Below are positions 11,341 through 21,173 of a stretch of DNA of 64,000 bases, piece by piece (positions within the stretch are counted from its first letter, which is position 1; each line of letters starts with the position of its first letter). The notes under the pieces were generated by a model, which searched no databases, had not been told where the DNA came from, and was given only the letters and a program-made list of their open reading frames with translations. The position numbers and the translations under genes were made by a program. Source of the stretch: Hemileia vastatrix (lineage: Eukaryota; Basidiomycota; Pucciniomycetes; Pucciniales; Zaghouaniaceae); NCBI GenBank assembly GCA_030280995.1, contig JASXTE010000002.1, positions 1,511,501 through 1,575,500 on the forward strand. Reading direction: 5' to 3'.

Positions 11341-13393
11341 TATAACTTTGATTATATGTTATTATACAGGTTTTTTTATATAAACTATAAATCACTTAAT
11401 CTAGTGTTATAAAATATATTTAAATACTGTGTATAGTTATTCCAATTTCTTTTTATATAAAATATAAATCAGGTTCCACATTAAAGTATATAAATAATTT
11501 ACCCAGACTAGTAAGGTATTGAGTCTATATATTATAAATAATAATACTTATGCTTCTGTAATTCTTACTTGGAGTAATCAACAAGTTGGGTACCAGGAAT
11601 AAGGTATCATCTATATGTATGATCTACTGAAATGATAGAGCTTACCTTTTTAAGATACAATATCTAAAATATAATATTTAATTTGTATTTAATGAGTAGT
11701 GGAAGCTTAATAATAAATGTGTTACCCTATGCAATGGACCTCACTCAATATATCTGTGATGATATTCAATTATCAAGACTTGAAATAATAAAAGTATTAG
11801 GCTTTGGTTTGTGGAAAACGATAGATGATTGTTTACTCAGGGAAAATCTCTTCCTTATGTATTACTTGTTTTTCTTCCTATTTACATGTGTTTTATTCAA
11901 CTATATATACATATTTATCCCTTTATTTAGTTTATCTATGCTCCTGAATCTTTATCTACATACATTCATATTCTCGCATTCATTTATGCATCTTTATTTG
12001 CCTTAATGATGTTCCTTCTTTCTTATCTCCCTGCATTTATATTCTGGTATTCATTCCCTGAATCATACTTTCTCCATCTAACTCTTTTAGTCTCATTTGT
12101 ATTCTTACTTTTGTATATTTATTTTATTCTATTTCTTTTATTAATAATCTGTTTGACTGTCTTGTCAGCTTATTCATTGTTTCTGGCTGACAGAAGAGAA
12201 AGTGAGTGTTTAAGAGTTTTTTAATATAGGCTAGGTTAGATTAGATATTTAGATTATGTTTAATTTAAGTAAAATTTTAATTGGGTTGAATTAGATTAGG
12301 TTAGTTATAGTTTTTTTTGGTGAGGTATTTGAGTATTAAAAACTATTATTTTCCTTTCTTTCTTTCTTTCTTTAATTTCTGTTTATTTTATTTTTTATTT
12401 TTATTTATTTTTTTTTTTTAATTGTTTTTCTAATTATTATTGGTAACTAAATCATCTTAATGTTTTTTTTACCCTTTTTTTAAAAAAAACTGATTGGTTT
12501 ATATAAAAGTTGAGACAAAAAAATGAAAAAAATGAAAAAATGGGCTTTTTTTGGGGGCAGTTCAGGGAGGGGGGGAGGGGATTAGATTAATATAATTTAA
12601 AATGGATTTTAAAGATAGAATTTTTTTTGGGAGGGGGAATTGGGGAAGGAGAAGAAATAAGGTGTTGTTGTTTAATGAAATATTTTGAAAGGAAATGTCC
12701 AAGATTGATGAGGCTTTTTTTTTTTAAAAAAAAAAGTGGTATTAAGGGAAATTTGAATTAAAGGTAGTATGAAATTTATAAAATCCATATGTGTTTTTTA
12801 TATATTATCCTCACTTCTCATGAGGGTCATTAAAATCTGGGTCATCTTTTGATTAAAATCACTTTTTGCTCTATTATCTTTCAGTAAAAAAATTTCAAGT
12901 AGTTATTCAATCAAAAAAAAAATTAATTGAGGCTATAAATAAATTTTTAGTAAGTCTCAAAAACTCTCAACCTATTATTTTTTTTACAAATTACAAAAAA
13001 GCTACCTCTTACAAACTTACATCATTTGTTACTCTATATTTTTTTTCTTCTTAACCATTTTACTAAACTTCAGTTAATCCACATCTAAACTACACACCCC
13101 AATTCTCCCTTTTTCACCTTCTGGTACACCTATAAAGCAAAACTAGTACAGAATTATCATATTGTGAAAACCAAAACCAAGAAAAAAAGATCACCTTATT
13201 GGCACATTCATGAGAAAGAGCAGCTTTAAGTTTCTCAGATAACTACCAGTGAGAAACCAGAGCAACCTATATATCAAATGTGATAGAATTTAAGAGTTGT
13301 ACTCATTGATTCTAGCAGTTGATGGAATTAAATGTATTATTTTTCCATTTTAATGAATCCATAAATCAAGTGTTTTAGTGCTATGTGATTAAG
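11341..13393. other. Non-coding AT-rich stretch with simple repeats
   Basis: No gene recognised. The open frames at 11683-12224 are leucine/phenylalanine/tyrosine-rich products of T-rich DNA and show no motif. A (TTTC)n microsatellite sits at about 12353-12374. Two G-run clusters (12554-12581 and 12630-12652) stand out in the AT background. The rest is A- and T-tracts. Confidence 0.5.
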
Positions 13394-13640
13394 TTTCAGC
13401 CTAGGTATCCCCAGGACTGAGTATTTCTTATGTGTATAATAAGATAACCTTAATTACATTGAGACTATAAGTAAAATTATGGTTATAATACTTATATATA
13501 TGGTTATTATGCTTATATATATATTTATTACACTATTAAATGAATTGTATAAGTTTAAATAGCTTTTATATAGCCCTATAATACTTATTAAGGTGCTAAT
13601 GGAGTCATAATATACTTATCTTAATTTATATTAAGTAATT
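13394..13640 (+). repeat. 5' LTR of Gypsy G3, left part
   Basis: It starts TTTCAGCC (TGTCAGCC with one change) followed by TAGGTATCCCCAGGACTGAG and runs parallel to the solo LTR at 21963 to ATTAAGTAATT, where the Harbinger element interrupts it. The right part resumes at 19756. With the Harbinger removed the LTR is about 1159 bp, close to the 1177 bp of the solo copy. Confidence 0.8.
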
Positions 13641-14029
13641 AGGGGGTATCAATGTTGACCGATACGCAATTAAATTAGTTGCGGAAAATAATCTGCATAC
13701 CCCAATTATCTTCTGCAATTATTTTTGCTAATAATTGGGTTATTAGACACTTTACGTGTCAATGTTCACCTCTTATCCAACATTTTTTTACTCTATTTTT
13801 CATAACCACATATCGGACAACCTTCTGTCATAACCACATCTTGACCTAATTTCTGCCATAACCACATCTTGGACTACTCCGTGGATATGCCTTCTACCTT
13901 GCTGCGCACTTCCATTCTCATCCCATCTGCTCAGAATTTCTCCCCATTTCATCTATTTTATTCTGCTCCTTTTCATCTCGCTATCTCATCTGCTTGTTTC
14001 TGCTCCTTTTCATCTTCATTTATAATAAC

Positions 14030-15206
14030 ATGCCTCGTCATCCTAGATCTTCTCAAAGGCAGCCATCACCCAGTTGTTCTTCAATTCCCACTACTTCCTC
14101 TTTCCCCCGCTCAGCCGAGAAATCAAAGACCGTTCAATTAAAAAAAGATGAACATCTCACTCTTATCAACTGGCTGAAAACCAAATCTAACTATGATTCT
14201 TGTTTTGGTACTGAGTATACCACTAAAGTAGGACGGCCCCCCGCATCAAAAGTTAATGGCTATCTTCTAATGGCAAATGAATTACGGAATAAGACCAAGG
14301 GAAGGATTGATATTTTGCCTAAACAGATGTCTGAACGATTCAAGCATTACCAAGCAAAATACAAGAAGGCAAAGGCTCTTTCATCTTCCACTGGTTTTGG
14401 GGTTACCGACAACAATATAACTAAGGGCATAAAATCCATAGATGATAAACTTGAAATTTTATGTCCTTACTTTAAAGAGACGGATGAAATTTTTGGAGAG
14501 CGAGCCAATGCTAATCCTGTAAACATGTTGGATGGTGAAGATCCTATCTCCAAACATGATGTTGAAGCAAACCTGTTCCCATCCTCTTCCTCCACTCAAG
14601 CCTCCCCTCTTCTAAATTCTACGAATCTAGATAGCTTTGCTATTGATCCTATTGGCGATTTAACCCAACCCAATCTAACTCAGGTCTGTTTTTTTTTCTT
14701 TTATCTTATCAATACTTTTTTTTATTTACTTAGATTTTCTTATTTCTTAAAAGGCTGATGAACAAGCCCAGGACCCACAATCAACTGAGTCTGAAGCTAG
14801 TGACGATAATGAGGAGGAAAATGCTATGTTGAACAAAAAGCGAAGGGCTTCAAGTAGTCTAAATTTCCACTCCCAAAGAAGACAAAAAAGTGATACTTCA
14901 TCACAAACCCCTTTTTTGTCTATGGAACAATTTTTAGAGAAACGTGATGCTGGTAAGTGATACCATACCTATTAATACTTTACTCTGCTTTTCTTCTACT
15001 TTTTGTTAACATTGCTTATCACTCTAGAACAAGTGGAAGCTGCTAAAGAGACTCTAAAGTTTGAAAAGCAAAAATATGAGCTCTCTTTAAGGAGGGATTA
15101 TAGGCTACAAGATTTGGAAGAGAGGAAGTACGAGCTCTCTTTACGGAAGGATGATCGGGCCCAATATTTGGAGGAGAAGAAGTTTGAGTTAACTCTAAGT
15201 ATTTAA
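14030..15206 (+). pseudogene. Harbinger ORF1: MYB/SANT-like DNA-binding plus coiled-coil protein
   Basis: Exons 14030-14683, 14754-14952 and 15028-15206 join in phase at GT/AG borders. The N-terminal half (residues about 35-165) has the trihelix/SANT-like pattern of Harbinger second ORFs: DEHLTLINWLKTKSNYDSCF, VNGYLLMANELRNKT and MSERFKHYQAKYKKA. A Ser-rich acidic linker follows. The third exon is a charged coiled coil with 18-residue repeats (RKYELSLRKDDRAQYLEE). In Harbingers such proteins help the transposase enter the nucleus and bind the ends. Here TAA replaces the GAA seen in copy 2 right after LTLSI (15204-15206), truncating about 55 residues whose sequence is still present to 15377. 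Confidence 0.8.
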
Positions 15207-15499
15207 AAAACAAAAAAAGAGGAGAAAACACTCAAACATCAAAACCTATTAGAGCAGATGAAATATAAGTTTGATCATGAAGAAAATTCCAAAAAGAAAG
15301 ATTTCTTGATAGAATTTGTTAAAGCTAATAAATCTGTTGAGGAAATTGAACGTTTAAAGAAATTGTTGGATGACTAGTTTGTTTTATTTCTCTCACACTT
15401 CAACTGTTCATATTTATTTGTACATAAAATTTCCAATAATTTCCTTTCTTTCATTACTCTACCACTTTTTTTAAATAAAATTTTCATGTCTCCTTTGAA

Positions 15500-15930
15500 A
15501 ATTTGACGATCCCCCACCCCTGGATTTTCTTGAAGTAAGGGGTGGGTATCACAAAAATTCTTTCATGTCATGAATCTTGAAAGTCTTATATGAAAATTTG
15601 GCTTTACTACCTCCTGCATTTTACTGATATCCCAAAAATTCTTACATGTCAAGAATTTCACAAGTCTTATAAGAAATTTTGGCAAAACCCCCCATGAATT
15701 TTATTGAAGTAAGGGATGGGTATCACCAAAAAATGTTCACCAAAATATTTACAAGTCAAAAAAATTCTATATCTGTTTTAAAAAATTGGCAATACTCTCC
15801 CCTGCATTTTATTGAAGCAAGGGGTGGGTATCACCAAAATTTTTCTAAGTCATCAATTTCACATGTCAGATTTGAAAATTTGGCAATACCCCCCCTGCAT
15901 TTTATTGAAGTAAGGGGTGGAAGTCATCTA
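15500..15930 (+). repeat. Internal tandem repeat array of Harbinger copy 1
   Basis: About four to five diverged units of roughly 90-110 bp. Each has a CCCCxxGCATTTTATTGAAG motif followed by TAAGGGGTGGGTATCAC, then AAAATTCT and CATGTCA. Within each unit CACCCC and GGGGTGG can pair across TTTTATTGAAGTAA to form a small stem. Copy 2 carries the same array at 61555-61814, and a related remnant lies at 59630-59672 just outside it. It is non-coding, downstream of ORF1. Confidence 0.75.
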
Positions 15931-16265
15931 AATTTAATATAATTACATAAATTATTAAATAAATATCTAATATATATCAATTTCCCTAGTTTAAAGTAAT
16001 GACAATTCCTCAAGCCAAAATGCAGACCAAGTCTAGAAACAAAAGTTTGGGACTTTCTACAGGTATAGGCAAGAGGAACCTCATGAATCAAACAAATAAA
16101 TGTTATCATGATTACCTGTTATACAACCAAAGGTTGTTGGCTCATCACATTACTTAAGAAAATTGATATATAAATATATTTATTAAAAATTTATGAAAAA
16201 ATATAAATTTTTTGATGACAACTCTAATCCCCATACTTTTTGGATCTAGATAAAGTTTTTTTAAA
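15931..16265. other. Non-coding spacer between ORF1 repeats and the Tet-like ORF
   Basis: AT-rich with no recognised gene. It separates the plus-strand ORF1 from the minus-strand Tet-like fragment, which point towards each other; both 3' ends fall near it. Confidence 0.4.
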
Positions 16266-16852
16266 TCAAATAACTTTACCTTCTTTCTTTACCTTATTGA
16301 TTCTTTGTATCAACTTATTACTGATTTGAAATGAGCAACCAAAATGTGTGAAATCTTGACAGGATTCCAAACCAGGAGGAGCTTTGGTCATTTGATGATT
16401 ATCCTTAGATGAATTCCAAATAGTTTCAATGATACCATTTCGCAAACCAAAATCAATGATGCACTGGTGGTCTGGAAAATATAAACCATGTCCTTTGATT
16501 TTAGCTGGAGATGATATTTGGTGGCCAGTTATCGGATTGATATATGAGAATATTCCAAAAGTAAGAAAATTGGCATCATTCCTATCGATATGAATCCTAT
16601 TGTGGAATCTAGAATGAGTGATAATAACATTAGAAAATAAAAGATATTTGTGGCTGATATCTTCCCATTCGGAGTCACACCAATTCGGTATTCCAACTTT
16701 GGTTGCAAGTTCATAATTTTCTTCAAATGCTTTATTACAGAGCTTTTTGAGTCGAAAAGCAAGAAAAGAGTCAAAGGAAGGTAGAGTGTCCCATAAGCAA
16801 AAATCTTCATCTTTTTGAGCTTTAGTGATATTCTTGACCAACGAATATATGC
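16266..16852 (-). CDS. Tet/JBP-like 2OG-Fe(II) dioxygenase fragment carried by the Harbinger element
   Basis: One frame is open for about 195 codons. It starts behind a splice-acceptor-like AG at about 16853 and ends at a stop at 16266, so it looks like the last exon of a longer gene. Features in order: CNKAFEENYELATKVGIPNW, a FHNRIHIDRNDANFLTFG block holding the H-x-D iron ligands, FSYINPITGHQISSPAKIKG, GLYFPDHQCIIDFGLRNGII, a distal His in NHQMTK, and FTHFGCSFQISNKLIQRI. The order and spacing fit, from memory, fungal Tet-like 2OG-Fe(II) oxygenases, relatives of enzymes that oxidise 5-methylcytosine. The usual Arg before GxSxQIS appears as His, so activity is doubtful. Upstream exons were not identified; it could be a captured fragment. 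Confidence 0.65.
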
Positions 16853-16944
16853 CTATCTAATTGAAATGCCTAGATAATAATCATATAAGAGTTTCAGAAT
16901 CCTTATCCTCTAAATATGCAATATAAAAATGTGAAATAAGACAA

Positions 16945-17280
16945 GTGAAATTTGGAAAAAAGGCTCAACTTCAAAGGTCAAAATCTCAGCAACCACTGAA
17001 CCTAATTCAAACCTGTTTGTGGGAAATAAAAGATATGCTTTAGTAGAATCTTCAGTTAAAGGAAATGTGATTTAAATAAACCTAACTCTAATTTGTTACA
17101 TAAAAAAATGAAATAAAAATTTAAATTGGGAAAAAAAAGGCTCAACTTTAACAGTCAATATCTCAGCAACCACTGAATCAAATTCAAATCTGTTTGCAGG
17201 AAATGAAAGGTAGCCTTCAGGAGAATCTTCAGTAAAAAGAACATTAGATTTGAATGAACCTAACCCTAATTCCGAGTCTG
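16945..17280. repeat. Direct duplication, about 145 bp units
   Basis: Two imperfect copies lie at about 16955-17100 and 17128-17275. Both contain AAAAAGGCTCAACTT, ATCTCAGCAACCACTGAA and, further on, AGAATCTTCAGT and AACCTAAC. The array lies upstream of the Tet-like fragment on its strand, probably inside its first intron or 5' region. No coding potential recognised. The following 17281-18150 is also non-coding as far as I can see, with donor-like TTACC/TTACCT (minus-strand GTAA) near 17448 and 17813 that suggest untranslated exons. Confidence 0.6.
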
Positions 17281-18159
17281 ATTTTAAAAATTTTACAAAA
17301 ACTTGAAAAGTGGTAATGAAGATGAGATCAAAAGGAGTTTTATAAGCTCACTGTTATCCAGATAAGAGTCATACATATATTTAAGTATGAAGTTTTCATA
17401 AAAGGAATGAGATATCATATAGGCATGAAAAAAAGGAGATGAAACTTACCTTGATTGAAAAGTAGGAAAAATAGAGTGAGAAAGATTGATGTTGGAATTG
17501 TGGGGAAATTGAATATGGAGTAAGTGAAATGCATAAAGAATGTGCAATGTATGTGTTTCAATGAAATGGAGCCAAAAAAAAGTGAAATAAGGGAAAGGGG
17601 GGATAATGACAATGCCAAGGAGGGATGAAGAGTAGGGTGATGGAGCTAAAAGAGAAAGTAAAGAGGGAGAGAAAAAAAGGTTAATTATACCATTGAAATC
17701 CAAAATGACCACTTACAAAAAAAATTTAGATAAAAAAAATAAAATAAACAGAAAAAAACAAAAAAAATTATAATTAGTAATCAAAAAATCAAAAAAAAGA
17801 ATAAAATGACTTACCTGGAGAGATGAGATGACAAAATGAATGAAACCAAATTGTTTGAGGGATGTTGGAGGAGAATAGGAAAAGGATATAAGGGATGAGT
17901 GAAAAAAAAATCACTGACAAAATATGCAATTTCAGAAAATATGCGATTTCATGTTGAGCTGGTGAAAGAAAACCAATGAGCCATCCAAAAAAAAGATATT
18001 CACCGTAAATTCAAAAAAAAAAAATGAATATGCAACAAACCAAAATATAAAACCAAGTGAATAAAGTACACAAAGAGGACATTTGGAAAGTATGAAAACA
18101 TAAAAATTAAAAATTAAAAGCGTTGCAAAGTGAAATGTTGGAGAGTAATTGGCATTATA

Positions 18160-19375
18160 ATGGAGCGTATGCCAGTTGATTGAATGATTTGTGAATCAAG
18201 GGAGGGGAGTGCCGGTGGTGGTTCAGGATCCTCTTCTTCATAAAGATCATTCCACTCATCCTTTAAATCAGCTCAAATATTGTGGAGTATTACGCAAGTC
18301 AAGATCCAATGATTTGCAGTTTTGATCTCCAATTTTTTTTGAAATTGGATTCTGAGCTCCTGAAGACTAGAAAATCGTCCCTTTAAAATACCTATAGCAT
18401 GTTCAATTAGTACTCTTGATTGTGCAAGGTGATAATTAAAGGCAGTTTTGGGGTCATTTTCTGAATTTGAACCACGGAAAGCAGGTATAATGTACTTTCC
18501 ACTTGCATATGCTGAGTCTGCAAGGAGGTACTGAGATTCGTCAAAGTATGAGTCAGGGGATTGAGAAATCCTCATTCTTTGGAAGACAGAAGAGTCATGA
18601 CATGATCCAGGGCAGCCACTGTGAAAAGCAATAAATTTTTTATTGACATCACATACAAGTTGAACGGCGATAGAGTATCTAGAAAGAAGATAAAAAGTTA
18701 GATTGTAAAAGATGAGAACTTAGAGAAGATTTGGAAGAAACCTTTTTTTGCGATAAAAATAATTGTTGCCATCATGAGCAGGCTTTTGACTCAAAGGTAT
18801 AGTTGTGCCATCAACAAATCCTACACAGCCAGGGAAACCTTCAGCTTGCATTACTTGAGGGATTCAAGTCGCTGTTCTGGAGTTGGCCAAGCAAGAGTTT
18901 GAGACTTGAGGGAAAGGATAGCAATCATACAGCGCTTGGTGTATAATATCACGGTACCATATCCTATGTTAAAGAGATTATCCAAACGTCTTACGGCAGC
19001 ACCATTTCCATTTGAGCCAAAGCGACATAGAGAAACAGCAAGTTGGATGGCAGGATTACCCTGTTTGTTATGAGAATTGTTATGGAAGATAGGCTGTTCA
19101 GAAATGAGTTGATAAAGTTTGAAGAAAGAATCGGGAGAAGTTCTAAAAAGTTGGGTGAAGTTTAAATGAGGAATGTTGAGAATGGAGGCCAGATCATATT
19201 GGGGATCATGATAAAGATTTGGCCCCCTGGTGATGATGTAACGCTTTTTGGAAAGTAAACACATATAAGCTAAAGCATCTTCCAAATCAGAGTCAGATTT
19301 ATAGTAGAGAACTAAAAGTAAAGTGATGGCATTAATAGTGGAGTGAAGTAGCCGTCTAGTAGAGAGGTGTTTCAT
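18160..19375 (-). pseudogene. Harbinger DDE transposase (HARBI1-like), decayed
   Basis: It reads on the minus strand from MKHLSTRRLL (19375) through PHLNFTQLFRTSPDSFFKLY and a helix-turn-helix-like block (QLAVSLCRFGSNGNG). A one-base-type frameshift near 18850 then leads to VMQAEGFPGCVGFVDGTTIP (first Asp). A 60-bp-class intron at about 18680-18741 is followed by YSIAVQLVCDVNKKF, LLADSAYASGKY (second Asp) and RVLIEHAIGILKGRF (Glu). A TGA interrupts HNI/ADLKDEW near 18272. The D-D-E set and GFVDGTTIP, ADSAYASG and EHAIGILKGRF motifs are diagnostic of the DDE_Tnp_4 family. The lesions make this copy non-autonomous. Confidence 0.9.
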
Positions 19376-19639
19376 TTTTGCCGGTGGAAGGGTTATGTGA
19401 TGAGGGAAGTGGGAATTCACCACCAAATGTGCAGTTGGGGTGTGTAGATAGAAAAAAAACTTAAGTGTTTGCCACCAAAATTAAGTAGCATAGAGTGAGG
19501 AAAGACTTAAGGATGTCATCAGCAATTATGAGTCATGTGACTTTCTTGCAAATCCATCATGGATGAGATGAGTTTGGGATCAGGAATTAGGAATGGAAAT
19601 TGGGGTATAAGAGGCGGGATAATGCATTATCATGGATTT

Positions 19640-19671
19640 CTTATCCACTAGCCCTGGGGCTAGTGGATAAG
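19640..19671. repeat. Perfect subterminal palindrome of the Harbinger element
   Basis: The arm CTTATCCACTAGCCC, two bases TG, and the exact reverse complement GGGCTAGTGGATAAG. It lies about 85 bp inside the right end. A single GGGCTAGTGGAT arm also occurs in the related short element at 57533-57721. It could be a transposase binding site or a hairpin. Confidence 0.85.
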
Positions 19672-19755
19672 AATCTTCCGCAATTAATAATGTCTGATCC
19701 CGGGAAAAAAAATTACTGATCCCTAATTGCGGATCCCTGAACATTGATACCCCCT

Positions 19756-20667
19756 ATTATAGACATACATAAGCTCATATGTATGCATAAACCTCATATT
19801 CAGTGAAATATGTAGTTATATTATGTATATATAGGTCTATAAGCAGGTATTAACCTCTAAATAGCCTATAAGATTTATTTTTCTACTTATTTTAGGCCAT
19901 ATGAACGTATTCTTTGGACTCACAATGCCTACACAAGCATATACACCTTTTTCAGGTGCATTATATCCAGTTTGGACAACTTAATCTGCTTCCTTTGATG
20001 GATTTTCACAGATTTAAGGGTTGGGATATCATTACTGGCTTAATATGGATGCTTGGAAAGCTTTTTTGGTTCCTTTATATGATTTGGGTCTCACTATATA
20101 CTCTTTGGATGAGTTATTTTACCTGTTTCTTTATGGTATCTGCTTTTATCTGTTTTCTCTATTTATGGTATAGGTTTATGATATCATTAATTGTGATGGA
20201 GGGTCCTCACTGGAGGTCTAGGTGTTGAGACTTTTTGAAGTGGATTCCATGGGGAGTTGATAGGCCCTCACATTTCTGTAATTTCTGGGGAGAGCAGTGA
20301 CATCATCTGGATTGAAGGTCTGTGCACTACTGTGGATTTTGGTGTAAGTAAGGGAGAATTTGAAGGGTTATTGGACATCACTTACTTAATAAAACTCAAA
20401 TAAACATTATAACACAATTATTATCATATATAAATATATTATAAAGGATTTATAAATTGATATTATCTTTATATTAGCTATAACTTTATTTTATTAACCT
20501 ATTTTCCACCACTTGCACACATCAATCCAAATATTGTGAGTTAACACTGAGCATAACCATTTTATTAGTCTTCCCCTGAGGTTTAATCACTAAATAATTC
20601 ATCAATAAGTAGTTTCAACATAAATATTTACTATTAAATCATACTTAGATACTAGCATACACTGACA
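19756..20667 (+). repeat. 5' LTR of Gypsy G3, right part
   Basis: It continues the LTR interrupted at 13640 and parallels 22213-23139 of the solo copy: ACATACATAAGCT, CATATTCAGTGAAATATG, ATTAGTCTTCCCCTGAGG, ending CACTGACA at 20667. An open frame (19914-20228) inside it ends VMEGPHWRSRC, close to VMEGPYWRSGC in the solo copy. Confidence 0.8.
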
Positions 20668-21173
20668 ATTGGGGGTCTTTCCTTAATTATTACTTATTAT
20701 TTAGTATAAGCCTTAGGATGTGATTTTTACTCTAGTATAGCTCATAAAAACCAAATATTTGGGTCTTCAGCACATTAGTGAGTCATAATAACTCAATTAT
20801 TGCGGAAAAGAACCCTTATAATAATGTTACTAACTTTTTAAAATAAAAATTAGGTATTTACAGTAGTAACTGTACCCAATATAAACCCAATTTCACTTGG
20901 TATTTGGTCACCAATATAACACCCAATTAAATTGGTATTTGATTAAAGATTGTTAAGCTAATTATTCACCCTCTATAAAGGTCCAGTTAAGTATATTATT
21001 TAATTTTTAACAAATTTTTTAGAATTTTTATTATATTTTATTTAAATAAATAAAAATATAAATTCAGGGTAAGCTCTAGCACTCTAATTAGTAATTATAT
21101 TGCTAATATTTTTTGTCTACTGATTACCATACAGGTATTTCCTTTTTTAGGCACAAAAATAGTTATTTTAGAC
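20668..21173 (+). other. 5' leader of Gypsy G3
   Basis: Non-coding AT-rich region between the 5' LTR end and the first gag ATG. I could not identify a primer binding site with confidence. It contains two short near-repeats (CACTTGGTATTTGGTCACC and a TTAAATTGGTATTTG variant) near 20890-20940. Confidence 0.5.

Larger units (their letters stand above)
13641..19755. mobile_element. PIF/Harbinger-type DNA transposon, copy 1 (6115 bp)
   Basis: Terminal inverted repeats start AGGGGGTATCAATGTT on the left and end AACATTGATACCCCCT on the right. They are flanked by ATT at 13638-13640 and ATT at 19756-19758. The empty site is readable in the solo LTR at 21963 (GTAATTATTGACATAC), which shows precise insertion with a 3-bp duplication, the Harbinger hallmark. 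It carries a MYB/SANT-like gene (+), a Tet-like dioxygenase fragment (-) and a DDE transposase (-). A second copy starts at 59693, and 200-bp MITEs at 53575 and 57307 share the terminal sequence. Confidence 0.92.

Noticed and set aside
11683..12224. Two long plus-strand open frames with many Leu, Phe and Tyr
   Set aside because: T-rich DNA gives hydrophobic frames by chance; no signal peptide design, motif or splice context.
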